A DNA stretch of 13,695 nt, taken from NCBI GenBank assembly GCA_018065375.1, contig JAGHTJ010000173.1, forward strand, positions 1 to 13,695. The letters run 5' to 3'. The translations under genes were made by a program, and so were the position numbers. How positions within the stretch are numbered: position 1 is the stretch's first letter; each line of letters opens with the position of its first letter. The notes beneath the pieces were generated by a model, which was not told the origin of the DNA, did not search any database, and saw only the letters and a program-made list of their open reading frames with translations. The stretch is from Candidatus Equinaster intestinalis. Lineage in GTDB: Bacteria; Bacillota_A; Clostridia; Oscillospirales; Acutalibacteraceae. This document shows positions 1 to 8,363 of this stretch, piece by piece.

Positions 1-1
1 A

Positions 2-7
2 TATAAT
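2..7 (+). promoter_or_regulatory. Possible -10 box of the tRNA-Pro promoter
   Basis: TATAAT lies at 2-7, 25 bp upstream of the tRNA-Pro 5' end, which is a plausible distance for a tRNA promoter with a short 5' leader. The -35 box would fall outside the window, so this is only half a promoter. Confidence 0.35.
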
Positions 8-32
8 ATTTAGGTCGCAATAAATATTATTT

Positions 33-109
33 CGAGGTGTGGCTCAGTTTGGTAGAGCGCTGCGTTCGGGACGCAGAGGCCGCAAGTTCAAGTCTTGTCA
101 CCTCGACCA
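33..109 (+). tRNA. tRNA-Pro, anticodon CGG, CCA encoded
   Basis: The sequence folds as a full cloverleaf. The acceptor arm pairs CGAGGTG (33-39) with CACCTCG (99-105). A 5-bp anticodon stem encloses the loop TTCGGGA (65-71), giving anticodon CGG at 67-69, which reads proline codon CCG. The T arm has the loop TTCAAGT (87-93). The discriminator is A106 and the 3' CCA is encoded at 107-109. A terminator hairpin starts a few bases downstream, so this appears to be a single-tRNA transcript or the last member of one that begins outside the window. Confidence 0.95.
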
Positions 110-111
110 TG

Positions 112-155
112 ATGAGTATTCATAAGGGATTTGACCTATGAATACTCATTTTTTA
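112..155 (+). terminator. Rho-independent terminator of tRNA-Pro
   Basis: A perfect 13-bp stem pairs 112-124 with 137-149 around a 12-nt loop and runs directly into a T tract (TTTTTTAT). It starts three bases after the tRNA CCA end, so it very likely ends the tRNA transcript. Confidence 0.85.
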
Positions 156-173
156 TATGTTTTTCTATGTACG

Positions 174-200
174 GGCAGGTTCGGGTGAACCTGCCTTTTG
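174..200 (+). terminator. Second hairpin, possible backup terminator
   Basis: A 9-bp GC-rich stem, GGCAGGTTC (174-182) with GAACCTGCC (187-195), has a GGGT loop and is followed by TTTTG. It resembles an intrinsic terminator with a short T tract. It lies between the tRNA terminator and the promoter of the large secreted protein and may insulate that promoter. Confidence 0.5.
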
Positions 201-230
201 CTTTATCTGGTATTGCGTTTTACCGTTTTT

Positions 231-267
231 TTACATTATTGACTTTTAATGTAAAAAATGCTAAAAT
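231..267 (+). promoter_or_regulatory. Sigma-A-type promoter with overlapping inverted repeat
   Basis: TTGACT (239-244) and TAAAAT (262-267) are separated by 17 bp, and the predicted start of transcription is about 20 bp before the start codon of the 1848-residue protein. A 7-bp inverted repeat, TTACATT (231-237) with AATGTAA (248-254), straddles the -35 box and could be a repressor site; that part is inference. The gene has a strong ribosome binding site, AGGAGG at 280-285, seven bases before ATG 293. Confidence 0.65.
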
Positions 268-292
268 TATATTGTAATTAGGAGGCGAGTTT

Positions 293-3200
293 ATGAAAAT
301 TAAACAAATTACTTCAAAAGCAATATCAATTATTACGGCGGTGGCGCTTATATTAAGTTGTATTACGATAACGCTTAATTCATTTGCCGCACCCGTAAAA
401 TTCAATGTAACTTCGGCTTCTCCTGCAATACCTTTATATGTAGGCAAAGCAGTAGATTTAAAAAATTTGAGCATTCAGATCGGAAACTACACTAAATCGG
501 GAGACACGCTTACCTGGACTGTAAAATCGGGCAGTTCTGCGGTTTGTCAGAATGGTTTTCTCATCGCAAAAAGCGAGGGTAAAACCTGTTTTTCGGTTTC
601 AAGCGGCGGCACAAAACAAAATGTCTGGGCGATTGTAAATGATTCGGATAATCTTGATTTTTCACTGATAAATCTTGACTTTTCATCAGATATCTACAAT
701 AAATCCGATTGGGTGCAGGGCTCTGTGCAAAGAGATAACACCGAGTGGAGTATCACGAGCGGTCAGCACACGGTAAGCGATGTTATAACTACGGCAAACG
801 CTCCCACACGCGATGGTGAGCGTGGCGCAATTATTCTCACCGGCGCGCAAAATACCCTTATCAGTAAAGCCGCATTCTATAAGAGTGATATTATGGAAGA
901 TTTCGGCGATTATACGGTTGAATCGGAAATTTCGGTTGTAATGGCGGCAACAAATCCCTCTGCCGACAATATGCTTTCGGCTCCCGGTATCATTACACGC
1001 GGTCATATAAATTCTAATGCCGCTTCGGGCGGATATATCTTTGATAAAACGAATAAATCTTTTGTAATCAGATTCCGTAATTATGGTGGTGTTGCACTCT
1101 ACGGTACGAGTGCCGCTGACCGTAAGGATACATCGAGCCCCTGGATAGCGCCTTATCTTTCGGCTCATGTTGGCATTACCTATTATTCGATAAGCGATAC
1201 TGTTAAAACTATTGATTCTTTATGGATGAACGGCGATAAATCCTTGGTGGTTTATCCCGATTACCGTGATTCTTCGGAATATTCCGTAAGAAAGATCAAA
1301 CTTGATTTAAGCGGAAGCAATTTAAAATATACATTGGATGGTAATACCATATTTGATTCCACTACCTCAGTAAGCCGCATAAGTTCGGCAATTGCCGGCG
1401 AGTATGGTGAGGGCGATTACTCCGATTACGGCGACCTTACAACTGCAAAATATCAGGAGCTTTACAAACAAAATGTAAACACCTTTAAGGGTACGGTAGG
1501 TATTACTAACAACTACGGAAGCGACCTTTATGTTTACTCTTTAAAGGTTTCAGCCGCAAACATTGAAAGCCAGTTTTTGCCTACCATGATTAACGCCGAT
1601 GATATCGGCGGTGATACCGAATACAATTATGATATTCCGGTAAATTCAAGGTATAATCTTGCGCTCGAAAGTGCAAGTGCTGTTTGGGATACCGTTAAAA
1701 ACGAAAACTATGAAATCAAAAACGGTATTTTATCGGTATACGGCAATATTTCTTCCGTAACGGTTTACGGAACGCAAGGCAGCAAGCGTGTAAATAAAAC
1801 CTTTACGGTTGTACCTAAAGGTACCGATACAGACCTGCCGGTTACGGTATTTGCGGATAAAAATATGACGGTTATACCTCTCGCAAATTCACAAAATACA
1901 TATCGCCTTCGCATAGATAATGCCGAGGCTGTGCATGGCAGTATTACATTAACCGAAAATGATGCCGAACCGAAAGTCATCTACAATGGTGTTATAGGTA
2001 GCACTGCAGGAAATGAATTTGAATTTACGGTATTTAAACCGCAAACAATGAAACTTTCGGCAGAATATGTTACCGAAGAAGAAAGCAAGGCATCAATTTA
2101 TAATTTGGGCTCAACTGTAAGACTTTCCGAAAATGATGCTGACAAAGCGCTTCGTTTTCTTGTGAGAATTCCTGCCGTAAGAGGAGATAGTATCTCGGAA
2201 GCTACTCTCGAAAACAGCATTAAGTTAGGTGGTAAAACGGTTACACCGTTGGCGGTAGGAAGCCTGATTTTACCGAGTAAATTACTTGGTGATAAGGAGC
2301 TGAAATTCGCCGATGAGATCGTACAGAGTATCGATCCCAATAGTTTGGATAAAGTTTCGGTAAACTCGAATTATGCTAAAAACATAGTTATCAAAAATCT
2401 TGCCAAGGCAACAGACAAATATTCCGATGCCTATGCAACCTTAAGCGGATTTGATACCGAAAAAACAAAGACCTTCAACACATTAGATGTTGATATTGCC
2501 TGTGTAAGTTATATCTGGTATAAGGATGCACAGGGTAACTACGGTTTTATTTACAGCGATAAAAAAGAGCGTAATTATAATGATATTTTGTCGGCGGCAT
2601 TTCCGCTTAAAGAAACCGATGCAGATTTAAGCGGCGCGCTGATAAACGGCGGCACAAATTACGACCTCGATGATAACATTCTTACAACTTCCGCTTCTTA
2701 TAAAACGGGCGAAGATATAAATTTCTCGCTCTTTGTTAAGGGCGCCTACTCGCTTAATTGGGCAATTTATAAGGATGACCCCTCGGCAAATTATATTTCA
2801 TCTTTGGGTGAAAAGAATACGGATGATGCCAATATCCCCGTTCTTTCGGGCAAAACCCAGGCAGGCGAGAATGTTTTCAATCTCACTACAAAAATGAATA
2901 AAGCCGGAACGGTAAAACTTGTTGCAAGTCTTGCCGATTCTTACGGAAACACCGTTAAATATGCAAACGGCAAGGATGCAAAAACAGAAATAGTTGCCGC
3001 GGTAAACGCATCAGGTATTGTTTCTCCTCTTGAAAAGGCGGCGATAATACCTAATGACGCCGATACTGTGCTTGACGGTTTCGCTGAAACTTTTGATGAG
3101 CGTGCAATTAAAATCAACGAAGTATTAACAAAAAATAAGGATGACATTAAATCGTTTATTACTTCAGCCAAGGCCGGCGAAAACAAAATTTTTGATCAGG

Positions 3201-5839
3201 CCTTGTGCCTTAATTGCAGTAAGGTTTCAGATGGTTACAGATATTTTGATTTTTATGTGGCTTTAAATGATTCCGTAACGGTAATCCCTGCGGATGCATC
3301 GGACAAAATCGTCTCAACGATATATGAAAATGCGGCTAAAAGTTCCGGAATAAAAGAATATAATCTGCGCCCGGCAACCGGAACCTTTGCGATACCCGAA
3401 ACAGCAAATTCTCTTACGGGTATAGTTGCCGAATATACAAACGGCGATACTCCGGCAGACTACACCGGAGGTATGCTCAACTCCATTACAGTAAAAACCA
3501 ATATGCACGGTTTTGATAATGCAAGAGCGAATACCGAAGAGAAATATTATAATGCCCTTTTGGACACCGATACTATAAACGGCGGCATTAAAAACAGTCT
3601 TATATCCGATACCGAAAAATCTCTTGCAAACGGTAAAGACAGTTATGCTTACGGAATTGTATACCGCGATTATGCGGCTTTGCAAACTGCAAGAAAACTT
3701 TTCAAAATATTGATGCAAAAGGGCCCGTCAAGGGTTACCGTATCAGGAGAAGGTATTGGCGGTTGGCGCGCTACACAGGTTGCGGCATTTGATAACGCTG
3801 TTTCGGAGCTTAAAATCACATCGCCCGATTTGGTAAGCGTTTCCGGCGGCAAAAAGAGCATAGACTCTGAAAATCAGTATACCGGCAAAGCAATTCGGTA
3901 TTTTGAAACGGCATTATCTGCTAAACGCATAGCAAATTCAATGAGCTTGCGCCCCTTTACATTTACCGCTCAAATCAGCGGCAATTTTGCAGATAAAACT
4001 TCGCCTGCAAACGGAGTTTTGGCGGTGTATTCGGCTCTTAATAAAGCGAACTGTAATGCTTCGGTTACATTAAAGCAGTTTATCGGTATTGATAGTGCTG
4101 ATAAAATTTATCTGTCTACCCTCAAAAAAGACTACGATACCGGAGAAGGCAGAAGAAATTTGGATACCACAGATGAAGCTTCCGAAAGTACTGAATATAA
4201 ACCGGTAGTAGAGGGAACCTCGCCTACAAGGAGTAAAATAGTTACAGGTGGCGATTTTGTTCCTGACAGAACCGAGTTTAAGGTTCCCGAAAATCTTATG
4301 ACTACCGAGCAATATCACAGCAAAATGGATGCTCTGCTTACTTCTGCTACAAACAAAACAAATGCAAGCACAGAGTATCTCAAAAATCTTGATACCATTG
4401 ATTTAATGCTTCAAGACCAGATAGTTTATAATACCGAAGATTTTATAAGCAAGAATTATTATACCGAAAAGTATTATGTTGCAGCAGACGGAAACGACAA
4501 TAACCCGGGAACATCTCCCGACAAACCGTGGAAAACAATTTATAAGATTAATACAACCGAAATTCCGGAGGGTTCGCTTGTTTCCTTTAAACGAGGCGAC
4601 AGATTTTACGGTGTAATTCAGCCGAAATCGAGTGTGGATTACGGCGCTTACGGCGTTGGCTTCAAGCCGCAGATTTGTGCCTCTTTCGATGCGGTGGCAA
4701 AAGGTTGGAAATGGGTGGAAACACCGGTTAAAAATGTTTGGAAGCTTGATAACCGCTTTTCTTACGATGCGGCAAGCAATGACGGCCTTAACTTTACACT
4801 CGATATGGCAAACGCTTTGAGCGTTGCCGTGCTTGTTGATAAAGACGGTAATCAGTGCCAGGTAGGTCATAAAGATTGGGTTTCACAGCTTAAAAAGAAT
4901 TATCAGTATGTATATGTAGGACCGAATTATAATAAATACGGAAATAATTACGATTCAGGCTTTGCAATTACCTGCAACCCGGGTGATAATTATATTTATA
5001 TGTACTGCGATAAGGGCAATCCGGGCGATATATTCTCCGAAATTCAAATAGGTATGAACAGTTCTGTTTTCAATGAAAATAATAAATACATTGAAAATAT
5101 CCATTTGAGAAACCTCGAATTGCTTTACGGCAGAGGCCCGATTTGGCCCGGCAACTGTAAGAATATAAGTGTTGAATACTGTACTTGCGGTTGGTCCGGC
5201 GGCTTTGATGACGGAACACAGTATTTCGGCAATCCGAAACAACCTACACCTTACGGTGGCGGCGGAGGAGTATACGGTGCCTGCGATAACTATGTTTGGG
5301 ACCACTGCTATATATTCCAACAATGGGATTCGGGTCTCTCGGCGCAAGCAAAACGAAATACTGTTTCGGGCGGCTGCACAACCTATAAAGATTTCATAAC
5401 AACAAACTGTCTGATTAAGGGTGCAAAATGGTCGCTTGAACTTTGGCTGCATGTTGAGGGAACAACCGATGATATAATTGATCACGCCGTATTTGATTAT
5501 AATATCATCAGAGATAACGGATACGGATTTAACGATTTTCAAACATCGGAAAGCGCCTGCGTTGAAATGTGGAATTACTCAAATACCTGCCGCAATTCAT
5601 CAATTCAGCATAATGTGTTTGACCGCCCCTACGATTTGCTCTATCACGGAATAAACCCGACCGTTGTCGGCGGAGTTAAAATGCCGCTTTTTGATTACAA
5701 TGTATGTATTCAAACAAATGGTAAACGGTTGGCACAGGTCAAGAATCTGGGTACGGTTTATTTTAACGATAGCGGAATAAACTCCTTGCAGAATTTCGGA
5801 ATTGATAAACATAGTTTGTTCCTTTATGCTAACAGATAA
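293..5839 (+). CDS. Very large secreted multidomain protein: lectin-like module, degenerate acetylxylan-esterase-like module, C-terminal beta-helix
   Basis: The protein has 1848 residues. A signal peptide (about 1-32) has basic residues, a hydrophobic core, and likely cleavage near NSFAA. Residues 39-118 look Ig-like and 121-423 resemble a concanavalin-type lectin fold. About 600-790 resembles a module common in clostridial surface proteins (RFLVRI, then IYSD near its end). Residues 800-1270 match the acetylxylan esterase/cephalosporin deacetylase (AXE1) layout: Ig-like cap, then NMHGFDN (1070-1076), then VYRDY (1123-1127), then the nucleophile elbow G1152-E-G1154-I-G1156-G. The elbow has Gly where Ser is expected. 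D1234 fits the catalytic Asp, but no His lies in the usual place (near I1266). From Y1394 a right-handed beta-helix begins with YYVAADGNDNNPGTSPDKPW, as in polysaccharide-lyase-like proteins. I see no LPXTG, dockerin or S-layer motif, so it is probably released. Glycan binding or cleavage is the likely role; the substrate is unknown. It has its own promoter. Confidence 0.85.
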   Translation: MKIKQITSKAISIITAVALILSCITITLNSFAAPVKFNVTSASPAIPLYVGKAVDLKNLSIQIGNYTKSGDTLTWTVKSGSSAVCQNGFLIAKSEGKTCFSVSSGGTKQNVWAIVNDSDNLDFSLINLDFSSDIYNKSDWVQGSVQRDNTEWSITSGQHTVSDVITTANAPTRDGERGAIILTGAQNTLISKAAFYKSDIMEDFGDYTVESEISVVMAATNPSADNMLSAPGIITRGHINSNAASGGYIFDKTNKSFVIRFRNYGGVALYGTSAADRKDTSSPWIAPYLSAHVGITYYSISDTVKTIDSLWMNGDKSLVVYPDYRDSSEYSVRKIKLDLSGSNLKYTLDGNTIFDSTTSVSRISSAIAGEYGEGDYSDYGDLTTAKYQELYKQNVNTFKGTVGITNNYGSDLYVYSLKVSAANIESQFLPTMINADDIGGDTEYNYDIPVNSRYNLALESASAVWDTVKNENYEIKNGILSVYGNISSVTVYGTQGSKRVNKTFTVVPKGTDTDLPVTVFADKNMTVIPLANSQNTYRLRIDNAEAVHGSITLTENDAEPKVIYNGVIGSTAGNEFEFTVFKPQTMKLSAEYVTEEESKASIYNLGSTVRLSENDADKALRFLVRIPAVRGDSISEATLENSIKLGGKTVTPLAVGSLILPSKLLGDKELKFADEIVQSIDPNSLDKVSVNSNYAKNIVIKNLAKATDKYSDAYATLSGFDTEKTKTFNTLDVDIACVSYIWYKDAQGNYGFIYSDKKERNYNDILSAAFPLKETDADLSGALINGGTNYDLDDNILTTSASYKTGEDINFSLFVKGAYSLNWAIYKDDPSANYISSLGEKNTDDANIPVLSGKTQAGENVFNLTTKMNKAGTVKLVASLADSYGNTVKYANGKDAKTEIVAAVNASGIVSPLEKAAIIPNDADTVLDGFAETFDERAIKINEVLTKNKDDIKSFITSAKAGENKIFDQALCLNCSKVSDGYRYFDFYVALNDSVTVIPADASDKIVSTIYENAAKSSGIKEYNLRPATGTFAIPETANSLTGIVAEYTNGDTPADYTGGMLNSITVKTNMHGFDNARANTEEKYYNALLDTDTINGGIKNSLISDTEKSLANGKDSYAYGIVYRDYAALQTARKLFKILMQKGPSRVTVSGEGIGGWRATQVAAFDNAVSELKITSPDLVSVSGGKKSIDSENQYTGKAIRYFETALSAKRIANSMSLRPFTFTAQISGNFADKTSPANGVLAVYSALNKANCNASVTLKQFIGIDSADKIYLSTLKKDYDTGEGRRNLDTTDEASESTEYKPVVEGTSPTRSKIVTGGDFVPDRTEFKVPENLMTTEQYHSKMDALLTSATNKTNASTEYLKNLDTIDLMLQDQIVYNTEDFISKNYYTEKYYVAADGNDNNPGTSPDKPWKTIYKINTTEIPEGSLVSFKRGDRFYGVIQPKSSVDYGAYGVGFKPQICASFDAVAKGWKWVETPVKNVWKLDNRFSYDAASNDGLNFTLDMANALSVAVLVDKDGNQCQVGHKDWVSQLKKNYQYVYVGPNYNKYGNNYDSGFAITCNPGDNYIYMYCDKGNPGDIFSEIQIGMNSSVFNENNKYIENIHLRNLELLYGRGPIWPGNCKNISVEYCTCGWSGGFDDGTQYFGNPKQPTPYGGGGGVYGACDNYVWDHCYIFQQWDSGLSAQAKRNTVSGGCTTYKDFITTNCLIKGAKWSLELWLHVEGTTDDIIDHAVFDYNIIRDNGYGFNDFQTSESACVEMWNYSNTCRNSSIQHNVFDRPYDLLYHGINPTVVGGVKMPLFDYNVCIQTNGKRLAQVKNLGTVYFNDSGINSLQNFGIDKHSLFLYANR

Positions 5840-5924
5840 AAATTAAACTGTTGAGTATCAATTTACGGTGCATAATAACTGCTACCGGCACACAATAGCC
5901 CAAAACTTATTTATTGCATAACAA

Positions 5925-5964
5925 TATCCTCCCTTGAGATACAGTAGTATCTCAAGGAAGGATA
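5925..5964. repeat. Long inverted repeat in intergenic region
   Basis: 5925-5942 pairs with 5947-5964 around the loop AGTA: 18 positions with a single mismatch (C5931 against A5958). It lies 86 bp after the large CDS and could act in mRNA end formation, but neither strand has a T tract directly after the stem, so a classical intrinsic terminator is not clear. It may be a palindromic intergenic element. Confidence 0.6.
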
Positions 5965-6142
5965 AAAAATGTACGTTTTGATTTTTGGATATGATTGTCC
6001 TGCACCGAAATCATTGATTTTATTTTGCTTTCACCAAGTCCGTTATGAACACTCGCACCAAAAGTAACCTTTGCGAAAGCAAATGTTATTTTTTATCCAA
6101 GCCGCAGGCTTGATATAATGTTTACCATAAAAGAGGGATATT
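5965..6142 (+). promoter_or_regulatory. Hairpin-rich leader with extended -10 promoter before the hydrolase gene
   Basis: Three elements can be seen. First, 6061-6074 can pair with 6079-6092 around a GAAA tetraloop, followed by more T residues; this is a weak AT-rich terminator-like hairpin. Second, AAGCC (6099-6103) and GGCTT (6107-6111) form a perfect small dyad. Third, TGATATAAT (6111-6119) is an extended -10 box (TG-N-TATAAT) with no good -35 box, and it overlaps the dyad, so the dyad could be an operator. GAGGG (6133-6137) is the ribosome binding site for ATG 6143. The block reads like a dispersed intergenic leader of Clostridia; that is recall, not verified. Confidence 0.45.
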
Positions 6143-7072
6143 ATGATAATTGCGGTAATAGCTGTTCTTTTGATTCTTGCGGTTTTGCTCACAATAACAT
6201 ATATCTGCTACCGTATAGCCTTCTATGTAAGCCCGAAGCTCAATAAAAATCCGTACATTATGCTTGAGGGCGAGCAGTATGAGGCTTTAAAGGACGAAAT
6301 AACACAAATGGTGGATAGCGTTATAGACCTTAAATATACCGATTGTTATACAACATCATTTGACGGCTACCGCCTGCGCGCAAGATACTACGAGGTCGAT
6401 AAGAATGCACCTCTTGAAATAATGGTGCACGGCTATAAAAGTATCGCTTTGCGCGATTATTGCGGTTCGCTTAAGGAGACACTTGATAGGGGTATAAATG
6501 TTCTGCTTGTTGACCAGCGCGCCCACGGAGAAAGCGAGGGAAGATGCCTTTCCTTCGGTATTTTAGAAAGATATGATTGTCTTTCCTGGGCAAGATTTGC
6601 GTATGATAAGTTCGGAAAGGATAAAAAAATAATACTTGTGGGTGTTTCCATGGGGGCAGCTACCGTGCTTATGGCAAGCGAACTTGAGCTTCCCGAAAAT
6701 GTAGTCGGAATAATAGCCGATAGCGGTTATTCGTCTGCCGAGGCAATAATCAAAAAGGTAATAGGGGATATGAAGCTTCCGGTAAAGCTTGCATATCCGT
6801 TTGCGTATATAGGAGCTAAAATTTTCGGTCGCTTTAATCTTCGCGAGCGCACCGTAACAGATGCGGTTAAAAACTGTAAAATTCCCGTGATGATAGTGCA
6901 CGGCGCGGATGATAGATTTGTGCCCTGTGAAATGTGTAAGGAAATTTATGAAGCCTGCACCGCACCGAAAATTCTGCTCACCGTAAAAGAAGCAGGCCAC
7001 GGATTAAGCTTTTTGATAGATAATAACGCCTATAATCAAAAGCTTGATGAATTTTTGGAAATGGTGCTGTAA
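6143..7072 (+). CDS. Membrane-tethered alpha/beta hydrolase, YqkD-like (COG1073 type)
   Basis: The 309-residue protein starts with a hydrophobic segment (about 2-22), suggesting an N-terminal anchor with the hydrolase domain outside the cytoplasm. The domain shows the expected order: HGYKS (96-100) at the oxyanion region, VDQRAHGESEG (123-133), the nucleophile elbow G167-V-S169-M-G171, HGADDRFVP (253-261) with the likely catalytic Asp at D257, and AGHG with H286. The triad S169/D257/H286 is therefore intact. Family members are serine esterases or peptidases, and the substrate cannot be read from sequence. The ribosome binding site GAGGG is five bases before ATG. I see no clear terminator after the gene, but the next gene has its own promoter, so the two are probably separate units. 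Confidence 0.88.
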   Translation: MIIAVIAVLLILAVLLTITYICYRIAFYVSPKLNKNPYIMLEGEQYEALKDEITQMVDSVIDLKYTDCYTTSFDGYRLRARYYEVDKNAPLEIMVHGYKSIALRDYCGSLKETLDRGINVLLVDQRAHGESEGRCLSFGILERYDCLSWARFAYDKFGKDKKIILVGVSMGAATVLMASELELPENVVGIIADSGYSSAEAIIKKVIGDMKLPVKLAYPFAYIGAKIFGRFNLRERTVTDAVKNCKIPVMIVHGADDRFVPCEMCKEIYEACTAPKILLTVKEAGHGLSFLIDNNAYNQKLDEFLEMVL

Positions 7073-7130
7073 AAAATATTCCGAAAAGCGGGTTGATATT
7101 CCAGTATAAAGCAAACAAAAATTTCACTTA

Positions 7131-7159
7131 TTGACTTATTTTGACAAATATGCTATATT
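7131..7159 (+). promoter_or_regulatory. Sigma-A-type promoter of the ornithine cyclodeaminase-family gene
   Basis: TTGACT (7131-7136) and TATATT (7154-7159) are separated by 17 bp, and a TG-C extension sits before the -10 box. A second TTGACA (7141-7146) lies inside the spacer but has no -10 box at a workable distance. Transcription would start about 35-40 bp before ATG 7203. Confidence 0.65.
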
Positions 7160-7202
7160 GTTGTTGGAATTTCAGTAAAAAATAATTCTGGGGGATTAGA
7201 TT

Positions 7203-8156
7203 ATGAAAATTATTACCTTTGAAGATATATTGAATTTGAATGTTCCGATAGAAGAGTACTACAATTGGACCGTTGAAATGATAAAAAACAAAAATAATTC
7301 AATATTACCGCCCAAAATAAGTATTAAACCTTATGATGGCGTTTTTTGTAATGTAATGCCCAGCTTTATTCCAAACGAAGATGGTGATGTTGAAGGCGTT
7401 AAAGTCGTTACAAGATATCCCGATAGGAAGCCTGCTTTGGAGAGTAAGATTTTACTGTTAAATGCTCAAAACGGTGAATTTCTTGCTTTGATGGATGCAG
7501 ACTGGATTACCGCAATGAGAACCGGTGCGGTTGCAGTGCATAGCATTATGTTGCTTGCTAAATCAAATTATCATGTAATTGGTATGATGGGACTCGGCAA
7601 CATTGCAAGAGCGGTTTTATACATATTGCTTGAATTAAATCCACAAAAACATTTTGATATAAAACTTTACAGATTTCAAGATGATGAAATCCTATTTGCC
7701 GAAAGATTTAAAGATTATGATAATGTATCTTTCTCTTTTGTTGATGATTACAGTTCGGTCGTTAAAGGCTCGGACGTTGTGGTTTCTTGTGTAACTTACG
7801 CCCCTGAAGATTTTTGTAAAGATGAAGATTTTGATGAGGGAGTATTGGTTGTACCGGTACATACGCTCGGCTTTACTAATTGCGACTTATTCATCGATAA
7901 AGTTTTTGCTGACGATACAGGTCATGTTTGTCATTTTAGAAATTTAGATAAGTTTAAAAAATTTGAGGAAGTTTCGGATGTTGTTAACGGAAAGTTGCCG
8001 GGTCGCGAAAATGACCGCGAGAGAATTTTAGCATACAATATCGGCGTTTCCTTACACGATATAAATTTTGCTTCTCATATATACGAAAAATTAAAGAATA
8101 ACAACGATTTATGTGATGTGGATATGAAAGGTCCAACTGAAAAATATTGGATTTAA
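7203..8156 (+). CDS. Ornithine cyclodeaminase / mu-crystallin family NAD(P)-dependent enzyme
   Basis: The 317-residue protein has family length and motifs. These are a conserved Lys in GVKVV (K67), DADWITAMRTGAVA (98-111) with the substrate-binding R106, a Rossmann glycine motif GMMGLGNIAR (127-136), GRENDRERI (267-275), and a final hDI segment (285-287). The family includes ornithine cyclodeaminase (L-ornithine to L-proline plus ammonia), archaeal alanine dehydrogenase, and imine or opine-type reductases, so the substrate is not fixed by these motifs. The C-terminal tail after 300 is polar and short. The ribosome binding site GGGGGA (7190-7195) is seven bases before ATG. Its own promoter and a strong terminator on either side make it monocistronic. 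Confidence 0.85.
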   Translation: MKIITFEDILNLNVPIEEYYNWTVEMIKNKNNSILPPKISIKPYDGVFCNVMPSFIPNEDGDVEGVKVVTRYPDRKPALESKILLLNAQNGEFLALMDADWITAMRTGAVAVHSIMLLAKSNYHVIGMMGLGNIARAVLYILLELNPQKHFDIKLYRFQDDEILFAERFKDYDNVSFSFVDDYSSVVKGSDVVVSCVTYAPEDFCKDEDFDEGVLVVPVHTLGFTNCDLFIDKVFADDTGHVCHFRNLDKFKKFEEVSDVVNGKLPGRENDRERILAYNIGVSLHDINFASHIYEKLKNNNDLCDVDMKGPTEKYWI

Positions 8157-8172
8157 AAAGCAATCATAATTT

Positions 8173-8216
8173 AACTCGGCTTTATCCGTCTGAATGGTTA
8201 AAGCCGAGTTTTATGT
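8173..8216 (+). terminator. Rho-independent terminator
   Basis: A 12-bp stem, AACTCGGCTTTA (8173-8184) with TAAAGCCGAGTT (8199-8210), is followed by TTATGTTTG. It lies 17 bp after the stop codon of the cyclodeaminase-family gene. Confidence 0.8.
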
Positions 8217-8296
8217 TTGTTTATAGAAAATTTGCAAAATATACTTAAAGATCCGCCTTGTTTGGCTATAAGGGATTTTGCCATCGTGGCAGAGGC

Positions 8297-8338
8297 TTAA
8301 AAAGCAGGGTCTACACCCGAAATGGGTGCAGACCCTGT
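8297..8338 (-). terminator. Strong minus-strand terminator downstream of the repeated tRNA-Leu end
   Basis: Read on the minus strand, 8338-8324 pairs with 8318-8304 (15 bp). A plus-strand A-C mismatch becomes a G-U pair in the minus-strand RNA, and the stem is followed by TTTTTAA. That asymmetry and the T tract fix the direction. It sits four bases after the repeated tRNA 3' end at 8343-8363, where a native tRNA terminator would be expected. Confidence 0.8.
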
Positions 8339-8342
8339 CTGA

Positions 8343-8363
8343 TGGTGCGGGTAACGGGACTTG
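8343..8363 (-). repeat. Direct repeat of the tRNA-Leu 3' end (att-like)
   Basis: These 21 bp match the tRNA-Leu 3' end at 8518-8538 at 20 of 21 positions (A8353 against G8528). The match begins exactly at the encoded CCA terminus and stops inside the T arm. The rest of the tRNA is absent here, so this is not a second tRNA gene. The layout (intact tRNA, short insert, repeated 3' end, terminator) is what integration at a tRNA 3' end leaves behind. Confidence 0.7.

Noticed and set aside
4955..5542. 195-residue open frame on the minus strand inside the large secreted protein gene
   Set aside because: It lies fully antisense to a coding region with clear domains and has no ribosome binding site or recognisable motif; similar antisense frames at 686-1168, 3314-3718 and 4403-4870 are dismissed for the same reason.
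5969..6067. 32-residue open frame MYVLIFGYD... with AAGGAAGG seven bases upstream
   Set aside because: The ribosome-binding-like sequence is part of the inverted repeat, the peptide has no motif, and the block looks like a noncoding intergenic repeat. A real small peptide is not excluded.
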